This document shows positions 1 to 9,901 of a DNA stretch of 64,000 nt, one piece after another. Both the position numbers and the translations under genes were made by a program. The notes under the pieces were generated by a model. The model was not told the origin of the DNA, ran no database searches, and worked only from the letters and a program-made list of their open reading frames with translations. The stretch is from Rhodococcus sp. IEGM 1409 (lineage in GTDB: Bacteria; Actinomycetota; Actinomycetes; Mycobacteriales; Mycobacteriaceae): contig NZ_JASHKN010000008.1 in assembly GCF_030056735.1 (NCBI RefSeq), positions 124,001-188,000 on the forward strand. The letters are read 5' to 3'. Positions within the stretch are counted from its first letter, which is position 1; each line of letters begins with the position of its first letter.

Positions 1-41
1 GGCGGCCTCGACAGACCGATTCCCGCTGGGTGGAAATGCCA

Positions 42-101
42 AAACGGCTCCACTCCCGGCCGGATTCGATGAAGTGAATCCGACAGGGCGTGGAGCCGTT
101 T
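42..101 (-). terminator. Terminator of the dnaK-grpE-dnaJ-hspR operon
   Basis: An 11-bp perfect outer stem (42-52 with 91-101, AAACGGCTCCA) encloses a second 7-bp stem (61-67 with 76-82, CGGATTC/GAATCCG). Read on the minus strand it lies just after the hspR stop and is followed by TTTTGG, so it fits an intrinsic terminator for the leftward chaperone operon. The flanking A/T residues are symmetrical, so it could also stop transcription arriving from the left. Confidence 0.75.
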
Positions 102-114
102 GTGTAAGGTCCGA

Positions 115-525
115 CTACCGCTGGTTGCGGGGCTTCCAAACCACCAACGCGTTGTTGCGCGGGATCGGCACGAGGTCCCGGCGATAGCCCGCATGGACTT
201 TCGCGATCTCCTCGGCCAATTCGCGGACGCGATGCTGCAGAGCCTCGACCTGGTTGGTCAGTTCGATGATCCGTTTGATTCCGGCAAGGTTGACGCCCTC
301 GTCCTGCGAAAGCCGTTGCACTTCACGAAGAAGCGCAACATCACGAGGGGAGTAGCGTCGTCCGCCACCGGTGGTTCGGTGCGGGGTGACCAAACCGAGT
401 CGGTCGTAGTTACGCAAGGTCTGCGCATGCATTCCGGCCAACTCGGCTGCCACCGAGATCACGAAGATCTGAGCGTCAGGATCGACCGTCGCATCCCATT
501 GATTCTGCGGTCGCTCGGTCATCAT
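115..525 (-). CDS. hspR: Heat-shock repressor HspR (MerR family)
   Basis: Autoregulatory repressor of the chaperone operon. The N-terminal half is a MerR-type winged helix ([21 protein letters not shown], then [20 protein letters not shown]), followed by a coiled-coil-like stretch ([19 protein letters not shown]). About 136 residues, usual for actinobacterial HspR. I chose the ATG at 525 because its ATGA overlaps the dnaJ stop; an upstream GTG at 537 and the next ATG at 522 are alternatives. It is the last gene of the operon. In Streptomyces and Mycobacterium HspR uses DnaK as co-repressor and binds HAIR operators; HAIR-like sites lie before dnaK here (4238-4313). The sequence shows the fold and position; the regulation is known from the family. 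Confidence 0.95.
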   Translation of the reverse strand: MMTERPQNQWDATVDPDAQIFVISVAAELAGMHAQTLRNYDRLGLVTPHRTTGGGRRYSPRDVALLREVQRLSQDEGVNLAGIKRIIELTNQVEALQHRVRELAEEIAKVHAGYRRDLVPIPRNNALVVWKPRNQR

Positions 526-1694
526 GCACCGGCCCACCCGGCCCGTGGATCGAACCCGCTCGCCTTCTCGGCTTCGAGATAGGTTTTCAGCGCTTCGATC
601 GCCGGGTCGTCCAACTTCTGCGGGACGGATACCTTGACGGTGACCAGAAGGTCACCAGCTCCCTCGGGACGCTTGGGGATGCCACGTCCGCGAACTCGCA
701 GAATGCGCCCGTCCACCGTTCCGGCCGGAACCTTCACTCCGACACGGCCGTCCAAGGTCGGCACCGACAGTGTCGTTCCCAGTACCAGCTCGCCGTAGCT
801 CACCGGAACCGTCAGTGTCAGGTCGTCACCGTTGCGGCCGAAGACGCTGTCCGGCTTGACGCGGATGTTGACGAACAGGTCGCCGGCCGGAGCTCCGCGG
901 AGTCCCGCTTCGCCCTTGCCCTTGAGTCTGATCTTCTGACCGTCGCTGACGCCCGCAGGCACCCGTACCGTGATGGTCCGTGTGCGATTGGTGACGCCGC
1001 TACCGTGGCAGTCCTCGCAAGGCGAATCGATGATCGAGCCGGTTCCCCGGCAATCGTCACACGGCTCACTGAATCCGAAAGCGCCCTGGTTCCGGCTCAC
1101 TACGCCGGTTCCGTTGCAATGCGGGCACACTCGCGGGCTGGTGCCTGGCTTTGCGCCGCTGCCGTGACACGTGGTGCACGACGTCGGGCTGGTCAGACGA
1201 AGTGGGACGGTGACACCGAGCGCTGCTTCGCGGAAGGCGAGCGTCGTCTCGGTCTCGAGATCCTTGCCTCGACGCGGACGGTTGGGCGCAGCTGTTCGCT
1301 GGCCCGCTCCCCCACGGTTGAACAATCCGCCGAAGATGTCTCCGAGACCCGAGTCCTGTCCACCGGCGCCGCCGCCGAACAGATCGTTGATGTCGAAACC
1401 ACCAGCGCCGGGGTTGAATCCACCGCCGCCTTGTGCGCGGGGGCCGAAGCCGCCGCTGGCAAACAGACGCCTGGCTTCGTCGTACTCCTTGCGCTTTTCC
1501 GGGTCGGACAGCACTGCATGAGCTTCGCTGACTGTCTTGAAACGCTCTTCGGCCTTCGCGTCGTCAGGGTTGGCATCGGGATGCAGATCCCGGGCCAGCT
1601 TGCGATACGCCTTCTTGATCTCGTCGGCCGTGGCGGTGGACGAGACGCCCAGCTCCTTGTAGAAGTCCTTCTCGATCCACTCCCGTTGACTCAC
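522..1694 (-). CDS. dnaJ: Chaperone DnaJ (Hsp40, type I)
   Basis: Co-chaperone that stimulates the DnaK ATPase and delivers unfolded substrate. The J domain at the N terminus contains the HPD motif (LHPDANPDD, near residue 38), followed by a Gly/Phe-rich linker (about 75-135), a zinc-binding region with four CxxCxGxG-type repeats ([32 protein letters not shown]) and the C-terminal substrate-binding region. 390 residues, full length, matching DnaJ1 of mycobacteria. GTG start at 1694 is preceded by a strong AGGAGGA ribosome site about 10 bases upstream. The gap to grpE is 22 bp, and the stop overlaps the hspR start, so all four genes are probably one transcript. Confidence 0.97.
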   Translation of the reverse strand: MSQREWIEKDFYKELGVSSTATADEIKKAYRKLARDLHPDANPDDAKAEERFKTVSEAHAVLSDPEKRKEYDEARRLFASGGFGPRAQGGGGFNPGAGGFDINDLFGGGAGGQDSGLGDIFGGLFNRGGAGQRTAAPNRPRRGKDLETETTLAFREAALGVTVPLRLTSPTSCTTCHGSGAKPGTSPRVCPHCNGTGVVSRNQGAFGFSEPCDDCRGTGSIIDSPCEDCHGSGVTNRTRTITVRVPAGVSDGQKIRLKGKGEAGLRGAPAGDLFVNIRVKPDSVFGRNGDDLTLTVPVSYGELVLGTTLSVPTLDGRVGVKVPAGTVDGRILRVRGRGIPKRPEGAGDLLVTVKVSVPQKLDDPAIEALKTYLEAEKASGFDPRAGWAGA

Positions 1695-1716
1695 TGGGCG
1701 TCTCCTCCTCTCACTC

Positions 1717-2313
1717 TTACTTCGCTTCTTCCTCTGAACCGTCAGCAGGCTTGTCGCCCACCCGGTCCGTCACGGCCACCATCGCGGTCCGAAGGACCCG
1801 GTCGCCGAGCTTGTAACCCTTGCGCATGACCGTCCCGAGTACGGGGTCGTGGCCTTCGCCTTCATGCTGCACCGCTTCGTGGAGCGCGGGATCGAAATCG
1901 TCACCCTCGTTACCGAAGTCGATCAAACCCAGACCCGTCAGGGTCGTGTTGAGCTTGTCCGCGAGCGCACGCAACGGACCTGTTTCCAGGTCACCGTGTG
2001 CCCGAGCGCGATCCAGGTCGTCGAGAATTCCGATGAGCTCGGTGATGACCGAAGCCCGCGCGGTTTCCTTGATGACCTGCTTGTCACGCTCGACGCGACG
2101 ACGGTAGTTGGTGAACTCCGCCTGCAAGCGCTGCAGATCCGCAGTTCGTTCGGCGAGCTGATCGGTGGCGGATGCTTCCTCCACGATCGACTCTGCTTCC
2201 TGAACTACCCCTGTGTCTTCCGAGTCGAGCGGCGGCAGGGATTCCCCCGCCGCCTCTCCCTGTGCACCGGTCTCGGGGTCGACCGGGTTGTTCTCGGAGT
2301 TGTCCGAGGTCAC
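1717..2313 (-). CDS. grpE: Nucleotide exchange factor GrpE
   Basis: Releases ADP from DnaK. An acidic N-terminal tail precedes a long helical segment ([20 protein letters not shown], about 58-80) and the conserved beta domain signature ([17 protein letters not shown] followed by [16 protein letters not shown], about 140-180). 198 residues, normal for actinobacteria. The GTG start at 2313 overlaps the dnaK stop codon by GTGA, which suggests translational coupling to dnaK. Confidence 0.97.
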   Translation of the reverse strand: MTSDNSENNPVDPETGAQGEAAGESLPPLDSEDTGVVQEAESIVEEASATDQLAERTADLQRLQAEFTNYRRRVERDKQVIKETARASVITELIGILDDLDRARAHGDLETGPLRALADKLNTTLTGLGLIDFGNEGDDFDPALHEAVQHEGEGHDPVLGTVMRKGYKLGDRVLRTAMVAVTDRVGDKPADGSEEEAK

Positions 2314-4163
2314 TTCTTGTCCGAGTCGGTGGGCTCGTCGACAACCTCGGCGTCGACGACGTCGTCGTCATTGCCAGCGCCGTCGGTGTTTCCGGCCTCG
2401 TTTGCAGCGGAAGCCTCGTAGATGGCCTGGCCCAGAGCCTGCGACTCGGTGCCCAGCTTCTCCACTGCGGTCTTCACTGCAGCGATGTCGGTGCCTGCCA
2501 GGGCGTCGTTGACGTCCTTGACCGCTGCCTCGACCTTGGTCAGGATCTCCTCGGAGACCTTGCCCGCGTTCTCACCGTCACGCTGCTCCTTGACGAACTT
2601 CTCCGTCTGGTGGACCAGCGACTCGGCCTGGTTGCGGACCTCTGCCTCTTCGCGACGGGCCTTGTCTTCCTCGGCGTGAGCCTCGGCATCCTTGACCATG
2701 CGCTCGATCTCTTCCTTGGACAGACCGGAGCCGTCCTGGATCTTGATCGTGTTTTCCTTGCCGGTGCCCTTGTCCTTCGCCGTCACGTGCACGATGCCGT
2801 TGGCGTCGATGTCGAACGTGACCTCGATCTGCGGGACGCCACGCGGGGCGGGCGGCAGATCGGTGAGCTCGAAGGAGCCGAGCAGCTTGTTGTGCGAAGC
2901 GATTTCGCGCTCACCCTGGAAGACCTGGATCTGCACCGAAGGCTGATTGTCGTCAGCCGTGGTGAAGGTCTCGGAACGCTTCGTGGGGATCGTGGTGTTG
3001 CGCTCGATGAGCTTGGTCATCACGCCACCCTTGGTTTCGATACCGAGGGAAAGCGGCGTGACGTCGAGGAGCAGAACGTCCTTGACCTCACCCTTGAGCA
3101 CGCCGGCCTGGAGTGCGGCGCCGACGGCGACGACCTCGTCCGGGTTGACACCCTTGTTGGGCTCACGGCCACCGGTCAGTTCACGAACCAGATCGGAGAC
3201 GGCCGGCATACGGGTGGAGCCACCGACGAGCACGACATGGTCGATGTCCTTGACGGCGATTCCGCTGTCCTTGATCACTGCCTGGAACGGCGCACGGGTG
3301 CGATCGAGCAGATCGGAGGTGATCTTCTGGAACTCGCTGCGGGAGAGCTGCTCGTCCAGGAAGAGCGGGTTCTTGTCCGCGTCGACCGTGATGTACGGGA
3401 GGTTGATGGAGGTGCTCTGCGAGCTGGAGAGCTCGATCTTCGCCTTCTCCGCAGCCTCACGCAGACGCTGCAGGGCCATCTTGTCCTTGGTCAGATCGAT
3501 GCCGTTCTGAGCCTTGAACTTGTCGACCAGCCAAGCGACGACGCGCTCGTCCCAGTCGTCGCCACCGAGGTGGTTGTCACCGGAAGTTGCACGAACCTCG
3601 ACGACGCCGTCGCCGATTTCGAGCAGGGAGACGTCGAAGGTTCCGCCACCGAGGTCGAAGACCAGGATGGTCTGCTCGGTGTCACCCTTGTCCAGTCCGT
3701 ACGCCAGTGCAGCCGCGGTGGGCTCGTTGACGATACGAAGGACGTTGAGGCCGGCGATCTGGCCGGCTTCCTTGGTTGCCTGACGCTGTGCGTCCTCGAA
3801 GTACGCGGGGACGGTGATGACGGCGTCGGTGATGTCTTCGCCGAGGTAAGCCTCCGCGTCACGCTTGAGCTTCATGAGCGTGCGGGCGCTGATTTCCTGC
3901 GGCGTGTACTTCTTGCCGTCGATTTCAACGTTCCAGTCAGTGCCGATGTGGCGCTTGACGGAGCGGAGGGTGCGGTCGACGTTCGTGACTGCCTGGTTCT
4001 TCGCGGGCTGACCGACGAGAACCTCGCCGTTCTTGGCAAATGCGACCACCGAGGGGGTGGTACGTGAGCCTTCGGCGTTGGCGACCACTACGGGCTCGCC
4101 GCCCTCCAGCACTGCAACTACCGAGTTGGTCGTACCGAGATCGATACCGACTGCACGAGCCAT
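2310..4163 (-). CDS. dnaK: Chaperone DnaK (Hsp70)
   Basis: ATP-dependent cytoplasmic chaperone. The nucleotide-binding domain shows the phosphate-1 loop ([17 protein letters not shown] at residue 6 onward), phosphate-2 ([19 protein letters not shown]) and the adenosine motif ([13 protein letters not shown]), followed by the linker [16 protein letters not shown] and the peptide-binding domain. The C terminus is acidic ([10 protein letters not shown], then DEPTDSDKK). 617 residues, full length. The start ATG at 4163 follows a GAAAGGTAGG ribosome site. It heads the grpE-dnaJ-hspR operon and lies downstream of HAIR-like operators, as in other actinobacteria, where it is induced by heat through loss of HspR binding. 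It is the only canonical Hsp70 in the window; two others (14529 and 34691) have degenerate phosphate-2 loops and membrane anchors. Confidence 0.98.
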   Translation of the reverse strand: MARAVGIDLGTTNSVVAVLEGGEPVVVANAEGSRTTPSVVAFAKNGEVLVGQPAKNQAVTNVDRTLRSVKRHIGTDWNVEIDGKKYTPQEISARTLMKLKRDAEAYLGEDITDAVITVPAYFEDAQRQATKEAGQIAGLNVLRIVNEPTAAALAYGLDKGDTEQTILVFDLGGGTFDVSLLEIGDGVVEVRATSGDNHLGGDDWDERVVAWLVDKFKAQNGIDLTKDKMALQRLREAAEKAKIELSSSQSTSINLPYITVDADKNPLFLDEQLSRSEFQKITSDLLDRTRAPFQAVIKDSGIAVKDIDHVVLVGGSTRMPAVSDLVRELTGGREPNKGVNPDEVVAVGAALQAGVLKGEVKDVLLLDVTPLSLGIETKGGVMTKLIERNTTIPTKRSETFTTADDNQPSVQIQVFQGEREIASHNKLLGSFELTDLPPAPRGVPQIEVTFDIDANGIVHVTAKDKGTGKENTIKIQDGSGLSKEEIERMVKDAEAHAEEDKARREEAEVRNQAESLVHQTEKFVKEQRDGENAGKVSEEILTKVEAAVKDVNDALAGTDIAAVKTAVEKLGTESQALGQAIYEASAANEAGNTDGAGNDDDVVDAEVVDEPTDSDKK

Positions 4164-4237
4164 AGTGTTCCTACCTTTCGTTCTGCGGTTCTCTGCCCGA
4201 GTGGTTGATCTCGAACATGACCGCGAGCTTTTCGCTT

Positions 4238-4313
4238 GGTGAGCGTCCTCCGCTCAAGTTTGCCTCCGACCGTGGCCGGGAGTCAACTTGAAGTTGAGCC
4301 GAGGGCACTCAAG
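4238..4313 (-). promoter_or_regulatory. Two HAIR-like HspR operators upstream of dnaK
   Basis: HAIR consensus is CTTGAGT-N7-ACTCAAG. At 4293-4313 the sequence is GTTGAGC-N7-ACTCAAG, with a perfect right half and five matches in the left. At 4238-4258 there is a weaker copy, GGTGAGC-N7-GCTCAAG, whose inner TGAGC/GCTCA repeat exactly. Between them, at 4283-4297, is a 15-bp odd palindrome (TCAACTT-G-AAGTTGA) overlapping the better site. The arrangement lies 75-150 bp before the dnaK start. The sites are seen; binding by the HspR encoded at 115-525 is inferred from the family. Confidence 0.7.
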
Positions 4314-4425
4314 CTTGTCGAAATGGTCAACTACAGCCCACGTAGATTTGTTCCCGCCTTCCCCGAAAAGCCGGAAAAGTGCGCCACATCACTTCCGTAT
4401 CTCTCCAAATGGCTACGATCGGCCG

Positions 4426-5016
4426 GTGACCGATCCCGACAATTCTCCCGCTCGACCTGCTCGACCTGCTCGACCGGCGCCACCGCCGCCGCGCCCGGCA
4501 CCCGAGCGACCCGACGTCTCGGTTCGGCCACTCCGACCTGCAGCGAGCGACGAGACGCCCAAAGCCGTGACCTTGTCTGCTTCTGCCTGGGTCGGCTCGT
4601 TCGTCGTTCTGGCCGGAATCGCCGGAGTGGTAGTCACCAACCTCGACGACGTCCGATCCGCTCTCGAAGAATCGACTGCGCGCGACAACCCCGGATACTC
4701 GTCTACCGACATCTCCGACGCCGTGACCGTCGTGCTGGCGGGCAGCGGCGGCGGCGCTCTCGTCCTGGTCCTGCTCGCACTTTTGAGCCTTCAACTCCTC
4801 CGCGCACGCAAGAACGCCGGGCGGGTGATGACGGTGATCGTCGGAGCCCTGAGCATCGCGGCCGGGCTCGGCTTCATGTCCCTGGTCGACGGCGCAGCGG
4901 ATATCGGCGCCGGAGTCCTGACGTGGGGTCCGATTCTCTACTGCATCCTTGTTGCAGTGGCGGCGATCGCGCCGTTCGGTCCCGGTGTCAGCGACTGGCT
5001 GCGAGCACGCCGATGA
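4426..5016 (+). CDS. Small membrane protein with Pro-rich N terminus, function unknown
   Basis: Not recognised. About 196 residues from GTG at 4426. An N-terminal low-complexity stretch of PAR and Pro repeats (ARPARPARPAPPPPRPAPERP) is probably cytosolic, followed by a segment VTLSASAWVGSFVVLAGIAGVVV and three more hydrophobic segments (VTVVLAGSGGGALVLVLLAL; VMTVIVGALSIAAGLGFMSL; WGPILYCILVAVAAIAPFG), so about four membrane spans. A TACGAT box lies only 6-7 bases before the GTG and there is no clear ribosome site, so the mRNA may be leaderless. The stop overlaps the next gene by ATGA, so the two are probably cotranslated. Actinobacteria have many such small four-TM proteins. Confidence 0.75.
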   Translation: MTDPDNSPARPARPARPAPPPPRPAPERPDVSVRPLRPAASDETPKAVTLSASAWVGSFVVLAGIAGVVVTNLDDVRSALEESTARDNPGYSSTDISDAVTVVLAGSGGGALVLVLLALLSLQLLRARKNAGRVMTVIVGALSIAAGLGFMSLVDGAADIGAGVLTWGPILYCILVAVAAIAPFGPGVSDWLRARR

Positions 5017-6017
5017 AGGTTCACGTTCAACTCGACTCCTCGCCTGGCGCAGGCGCTGTTCGCAGCCGTGAACTCGCGGAGACCGGCGCCGGCGGCCTGT
5101 TCACGTTCGAGGGGCCGCACGACGTGTTCTTCCCACTTGTCGAAGCTGCTTCGGCCGTCGAACTCGACCTGATGACCAACGTGGCCATCGCGTTCCCCCG
5201 CAGTCCCATGCATCTGGCGCATTCGGCCAACGACCTACAGTTGCTCAGTCGCGGCCACTTTCGGCTGGGTCTCGGATCGCAGATCAAACCGCACATCGAA
5301 AATCGCTACAGCGCAACGTGGTCGCGTCCAGTGGCCCGCATGAAGGAGACGGTCGCAGCGGTCAAAGCGATCTTCACGGCGTGGGAGAACACCTCGACGC
5401 TGAACTTCCGCGGCGAGTTCTTCACCCACACTCTGATGCCGCCGACATTCGACCCCGGACCCAATCCCTATGGACCGCCGCCCATCCTGATGGGGGCACT
5501 CGGGCCGGTGATGACCCGTACCGCCGCGGCGGTGGCCGACGGACTCCTCGTGATGCCGTTCCACTCGGAGCGACACTTCCTCGAGCGCACACTTCCGGCA
5601 GTCGATACAGGCCTTCGCGAATCCGCGCGCACCCGAGACGAATTCACGATTATCCCGCAGGTCATCGTCGGCGTCGGCCGCAGCGACGATCAACTCGCCG
5701 CGGCCACCCGCGGTGTCCGAGCCCTGCTCTCGTTCTACGGTTCGACACCCGCATACCGTCCGGTGCTCGACGTCGAAGGGTGGGGCGAGATCCAGCCGGA
5801 ACTCAACGCCCTGTCGAAGCGAGGCGGCTACGCCGACATGGCATCACTGATCACCGATCCGATGCTCACCACACTCGCCGTTGTCGGCACCCCCGACGAA
5901 TGTGCCACCGAGATTCGGCGGCGGTTCGGCGAGCATGCCGACGAAGTGTGTTGCTACTTTCCCGGTTACGACGCAGAGCCGACAGACGTGGCGTCGATGA
6001 TCTCGGGTCTCGCCTGA
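5013..6017 (+). CDS. Luciferase-like oxidoreductase, probably F420-dependent (TIGR03617-like)
   Basis: LLM-class oxidoreductase with a TIM-barrel fold, 334 residues. Features include the N-terminal strand (MKVHVQLDSS), the family region LDLMTNVAIAFPRSPMHLAHSANDLQLLSRGHFRLGLGSQIKPHIENR (typical of F420-dependent actinobacterial members), PPILMGALGPVMTRTAAAVADGLL, and the C-terminal VVGTPDECATEIRRRFG. Mycobacterial proteins of this group probably use coenzyme F420; the substrate is unknown. The ATG at 5013 overlaps the stop of the small membrane protein upstream, so function near the membrane is possible but is only suggested by the pairing. FMN cannot be excluded as cofactor. Confidence 0.85.
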   Translation: MKVHVQLDSSPGAGAVRSRELAETGAGGLFTFEGPHDVFFPLVEAASAVELDLMTNVAIAFPRSPMHLAHSANDLQLLSRGHFRLGLGSQIKPHIENRYSATWSRPVARMKETVAAVKAIFTAWENTSTLNFRGEFFTHTLMPPTFDPGPNPYGPPPILMGALGPVMTRTAAAVADGLLVMPFHSERHFLERTLPAVDTGLRESARTRDEFTIIPQVIVGVGRSDDQLAAATRGVRALLSFYGSTPAYRPVLDVEGWGEIQPELNALSKRGGYADMASLITDPMLTTLAVVGTPDECATEIRRRFGEHADEVCCYFPGYDAEPTDVASMISGLA

Positions 6018-6028
6018 ACCTGGTCAGA

Positions 6029-6063
6029 CCCCTGATCAGGCCCCTGATCAAGCCCCCTGATCA
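6029..6063. repeat. Three short tandem copies of CCCCTGATCA over a gene end
   Basis: CCCCTGATCA occurs at 6029-6038, 6041-6050 and 6054-6063 (periods 12 and 13). The last copy contains the stop codon of the leftward azoreductase gene, and the block fills the whole space between two convergent genes. Each unit includes the palindrome TGATCA. No function is evident; replication slippage is the simplest origin. Confidence 0.7.
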
Positions 6064-6705
6064 ATCCCCCAAGGTACGGACCAGCTCGACGAGCGATTCC
6101 CGGGCAGCGCGCAGGCTTGCCTGAGCCTGCTCGATCAGCGGTGCCATCGCCGGAATGCGCTGCGCCAAGGTCAGTTCCGCGGTGATGACGGAGACATCCA
6201 TTCCCATCGACACCCCCAGTACCTGAACGAGCGGCGGGACGGTGTGATCGTTGGCCTCGTTCCCCGAACCCGGCGCATAGGTGTTTCCGCGGCTGGACAC
6301 GATCACCACGGGCTTGCCTGCCATGGGCTGAGTACGCGTGTCGAAAGGCACCGTTGTGCCCAGGACGTGTACGTAATCGATCCACGCTTTCAACGTGGAC
6401 GGGATCGACCAGTTGTACATCGGTGCACCGATCACGACTACGTCCGCAGCGGCGAGTTGCTCGATGACCCGAGCCTGCAATGCTTCTGCGTCGGCATCCG
6501 GACTCTCTCCGTCGACGCGCAAGCGTGGTGCGTAGTGCAGGGCCGCGTCCGCGAGGTGCGGCAAGGGATCTCGGTGCAGGTCCAACGTCACCGTCGTGTG
6601 ATTCGGGCTGATCTCCGACCACTGCTGAGCGAACAGTGCGGTCAGGTCACGCGAGGTCGAGTTGCGGAGTTCGGCAGACGAATCGATGTGAAGTAGTTGT
6701 GGCAT
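6061..6705 (-). CDS. azoR: FMN-dependent NADH-azoreductase / NAD(P)H:quinone reductase
   Basis: Flavodoxin-fold enzyme that reduces quinones and azo compounds with NAD(P)H. The diagnostic motif for the AzoR/AcpD family is present ([20 protein letters not shown], about residues 85-104), as is the N-terminal FMN-phosphate loop ([16 protein letters not shown]) and a C-terminal [14 protein letters not shown] segment. 214 residues, usual length. It is 23 bp downstream of an MFS exporter gene in the same direction, so the two may form a detoxification operon. The symbol marks the family; the physiological substrate is unknown. Confidence 0.9.
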   Translation of the reverse strand: MPQLLHIDSSAELRNSTSRDLTALFAQQWSEISPNHTTVTLDLHRDPLPHLADAALHYAPRLRVDGESPDADAEALQARVIEQLAAADVVVIGAPMYNWSIPSTLKAWIDYVHVLGTTVPFDTRTQPMAGKPVVIVSSRGNTYAPGSGNEANDHTVPPLVQVLGVSMGMDVSVITAELTLAQRIPAMAPLIEQAQASLRAARESLVELVRTLGD

Positions 6706-6728
6706 CCCTCATCAGTACCAGAGCGTGC

Positions 6729-8312
6729 TCAACTCTTCTCCGCGGCGAGATCGGATTCCGCCGCGTACTGCGCCAGCAGGACACGCTCACGCTCGCGATG
6801 CGGATAGAAGAACGTCACCACTGCGGCACCGGCGCACACGATGATGATTGCCGCGAGGTAGGCATGTGTATCCCCGTCCAGGAAGGCATTTTTGGCGGCG
6901 GTCATGATTTGGTCGGCGTATTGCGGGTAGCGTTCTGCCAGAACTTCGGCGCTGGAGAAGGATTTGGTGAGCGCGGCTTGAGTTTCGGGAGTCACCTCGG
7001 ATGCGTTCGGCGAGGACGAGATCGCATTCCCCAACGATTTTGCGTACCCGGCAGTGAGTATGCCGCCGAGAATCGACTGCATGATGGCGCCGCCCAGGTC
7101 GCGTTGCAGGTCCGAAGTTCCCGACGCCATACCCGCGCGATGCACGGGAACGGAACCGGTGAGGGACCGAGATGCCGGTGTGCCGGCCAGCCCGACCCCG
7201 ATGCCGACAAGTGCGTAGGCCAACGCAACCTGCCAGTATTGTGTTTTTTCGTTCCACATGAACAGCGCGACAAACAACCCGAGAACCACAAACAGGTACC
7301 CGGAGAGCAGAGTGACTCGGGCGCCGTACCTTTCGATCATGGTCGCCGAACGCGGCGCAACGATCACCATCGCCAGAGCCGCCGGAATAATGGCCGCACC
7401 AGCTGCCAGCGTCGAGTAACTCAGTACGTTCTGCAGGAACTGCTGGCCGATGAACATCGCGCCCATGAGCGATCCGAACACCACCAACCCGCCCACGGCT
7501 GCGACCCAGAAAGTTGGGCGCGCAGCTACGTGAAGGTCGAACAGTGGATTGACCGCGCGTCGTTGCTGCAGGAAAAACCCGACGCCCGCGACGAGCGCGA
7601 TCGCGCCGAGCACGAGTGCCATCGTGCCCGAACCCTTCACCGGCGCGAAGTTGATGGACAGCACCAGCGCCCCGATGAAGACGATCGAAACTATGCCGCC
7701 GAGGTGATCAACTCGTTCGGTCGTCTCGTTGACGTGAGCGGGCACCAACATCAGTGAACAGATCAGTGCGACGAGAGCCAACGGAAGGGTGACGAAGAAG
7801 ACCGAACCCCAGTGAAACTGCTCGAGCAGCGCCCCCGAGACGATCGGACCCAGTGCCGAGATCGCTCCGCCGATGGCCGACCACATGGCTATCGCCTTGG
7901 TTCGTGCCGGTCCTGCCCACAACGCCGTGATGATCGCCAGCGTCGTCGGGAATGCCAGACCTGCCGACACGCCTCCGAGTATTCGGGCGAGGAAGAGAAC
8001 TTCGAAGTTCCCGGCGAATCCCGCCACGATCGACGCCGGAATGGACAGCGCCATGCCGGTGACCAGCAGCATCTTGCGCCCGTACCGGTCTCCCAAGGCC
8101 CCGAGGTAGAGCACCGTTCCGGCCAGGCCCAGCGAGTAGCCGACCGCGATCAGATTCAGTTGCGTCTGACTGGCGTCGAAAGCCCGACCGATGTCGGGCA
8201 GCGCGACATTCGCGACCGAAAGATTGAGGTTCGCGACCGCAGCCACCAGGATGAGCGTCCCCAGGACGAAGGTGGCTCGATCCGGTGATGCGGACTTGAT
8301 GTCACTCGCCAT
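6729..8312 (-). CDS. MFS transporter, drug:H+ antiporter (DHA2/EmrB-like)
   Basis: 527 residues with about fourteen hydrophobic segments, typical of the 14-TM DHA2 subfamily. Visible motifs are the motif A-like loop between TM2 and TM3 (GALGDRYGRKMLL, about 75-87) and a motif C-like TM5 (IGGAISALGPIVSGALLEQ). A charged C-terminal tail (HRERERVLLAQ) follows the last span. The ATG at 8312 is preceded by GGGAG. It probably exports a toxic compound; substrate unknown. It sits 104 bp after iniC and 23 bp before the azoreductase, so it may be reached by readthrough from the ini genes. Confidence 0.9.
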   Translation of the reverse strand: MASDIKSASPDRATFVLGTLILVAAVANLNLSVANVALPDIGRAFDASQTQLNLIAVGYSLGLAGTVLYLGALGDRYGRKMLLVTGMALSIPASIVAGFAGNFEVLFLARILGGVSAGLAFPTTLAIITALWAGPARTKAIAMWSAIGGAISALGPIVSGALLEQFHWGSVFFVTLPLALVALICSLMLVPAHVNETTERVDHLGGIVSIVFIGALVLSINFAPVKGSGTMALVLGAIALVAGVGFFLQQRRAVNPLFDLHVAARPTFWVAAVGGLVVFGSLMGAMFIGQQFLQNVLSYSTLAAGAAIIPAALAMVIVAPRSATMIERYGARVTLLSGYLFVVLGLFVALFMWNEKTQYWQVALAYALVGIGVGLAGTPASRSLTGSVPVHRAGMASGTSDLQRDLGGAIMQSILGGILTAGYAKSLGNAISSSPNASEVTPETQAALTKSFSSAEVLAERYPQYADQIMTAAKNAFLDGDTHAYLAAIIIVCAGAAVVTFFYPHRERERVLLAQYAAESDLAAEKS

Positions 8313-8416
8313 GCGCGTGCTCCCATCGAGGTGGGACCCGAACCTGGGAGTTATGTCCGGATCATCCCGAACTCAAGATAGAACCCTCTTCCGGCGCTCG
8401 CATAGTGAACGGGTCC

Positions 8417-9901
8417 CTATTCGGGCACAATTTCGGCCAAGACGCCCTCGGCGCTGCGGGCAGCAACCAGGCAGGCGCGCGAGGTGAATCTGTCGAAGAG
8501 CGGATGTCTGGACAGTTCGCGCCATCGCCGGACAGCCGCCGTAGCCCGCGCACGCTGCACCTCCGACGATTCTTCCGGTTCGCAGCCCAGCCGATCGCTG
8601 GCCCGGATTCCGTAGCCACCGATCAGTCTTTGCAGTTGTGCCAGGTCGTCGGGGGGCAGATCTGTGTGTACCGAACGAAGACGCCCGAGCAGGCGAAGTT
8701 CGTGGAAACCGTGAACATCGGCGAGCAACCGTTGCGCCTCCGCCGCGATCTGATCGCCTTCCTCACTCGGATCGGCTTCGAGGATTCTTCCCAGCGTCAC
8801 CAGTGCTGTATGCGATTTGAGCTGATCTGCCCGTTGACCGAATTGAACGTCGATCACCTGACGCAGTTCGTCCAGGCCGCTGCGCTCCAACAATTCGGCC
8901 GCCAGGGACGGTGAATCAGTGGCCCCCAGCTTGATCGACGTCACAGCGAGGCGAATTCCGAAGAGCCCGAACCGATCGGCCAATTGCGCCCGCATGGCCG
9001 CATCGACCGGCAGCGGACTGTCTTGCCTGGCAAAGCGATCCGCGGACAGGAGCGCCAGGCTCAGATCCTCGGCCGGAACCTGCGCGAGTGCCGAGAAGGC
9101 CGAGAACTCGCTCTGTCTCATCGTCCGAGCAGCGAGCGCGAGCAGACCCGCCACCGGAACCACCGACTGGCACAGGCCAGTTCGCTCCAACTCCTCGGCA
9201 AATCGTGCCGCGACGTCCTTCGCAGAAGACAACGCGTCGAGCCTGCCCGCGCCGACCTCGTCGGCACGCGAGAGAACACCGATCACTCCGAGCGGCCCGG
9301 ATTCTCCGCCCACATGATCCGCGATCTTCCCGAGGAACTGCATGTCACTGGCGTTCAGGGCCCGCAGGAGATAGACCACTGCATCCGCGCCCGGTGCCCC
9401 GCCGTCAGGAACAAGCATGTCCCAGGTGCGGGCCGAAACCTCGGTCGAGAGCGACGAGGTACCCGGTGTGTCGATGATCGTCGTGCGAGCCAATGCCGAA
9501 GACGGCCAGTCGACGTCGATGCGGTCCACCGAGTCTGCGGTGTACTCGCCCAGATCGAAGGTGAGTCTGCCGTCGCGGCGCGTCACCGGCACGTTGAACT
9601 CGGCGCCGTTCTCGGCCGTCGCGGTCACCTGCGGCGTTGTCCCGTTCCGATACCAGGTGACGACGCGCGTGCACTCCGTCGCATCAGTGGGCGCTATGTC
9701 CTGTCCGACAAGAGAATTGAGCAGCGTCGACTTACCTGCCTTGAGGGAGCCGGCGAGTGCCACCCGGAGTGGCTCGTCGAGCCTGGCCGCACATTCTTCC
9801 AACTGGGCGCGCGTCCGTGGCTGATCGACGTAGACCCTCCTGGCGTGGTCGATCAGTGCGTGTGCCGACTCCACAGCGGTCACGGTGGTCGTGGCATTCA
9901 T
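8417..9901 (-). CDS. iniC: IniC-like dynamin-family GTPase
   Basis: 494 residues, close to the 493 of M. tuberculosis IniC. G1 P-loop GSLKAGKSTLLNSLVG (about 50-66), switch region Thr in PTDATECTRVV, G3 DTPGTSSL, and an altered G4 SRADE. The rest is helical, as in bacterial dynamin-like proteins, with no clear membrane span. The ATG at 9901 overlaps the iniA stop by ATGA, so the two GTPases are translationally coupled. In mycobacteria the ini genes respond to cell-wall inhibitors such as isoniazid and ethambutol; mycobacterial IniA was shown to be a membrane-remodelling dynamin-like protein. A role for IniC as its partner is inferred from the pairing. Confidence 0.9.
   Translation of the reverse strand: MNATTTVTAVESAHALIDHARRVYVDQPRTRAQLEECAARLDEPLRVALAGSLKAGKSTLLNSLVGQDIAPTDATECTRVVTWYRNGTTPQVTATAENGAEFNVPVTRRDGRLTFDLGEYTADSVDRIDVDWPSSALARTTIIDTPGTSSLSTEVSARTWDMLVPDGGAPGADAVVYLLRALNASDMQFLGKIADHVGGESGPLGVIGVLSRADEVGAGRLDALSSAKDVAARFAEELERTGLCQSVVPVAGLLALAARTMRQSEFSAFSALAQVPAEDLSLALLSADRFARQDSPLPVDAAMRAQLADRFGLFGIRLAVTSIKLGATDSPSLAAELLERSGLDELRQVIDVQFGQRADQLKSHTALVTLGRILEADPSEEGDQIAAEAQRLLADVHGFHELRLLGRLRSVHTDLPPDDLAQLQRLIGGYGIRASDRLGCEPEESSEVQRARATAAVRRWRELSRHPLFDRFTSRACLVAARSAEGVLAEIVPE

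Noticed and set aside
2172-4067. 631-codon open frame on the plus strand across dnaK
   Set aside because: Antisense to a full-length, highly conserved dnaK; an artefact of GC-rich codon use.
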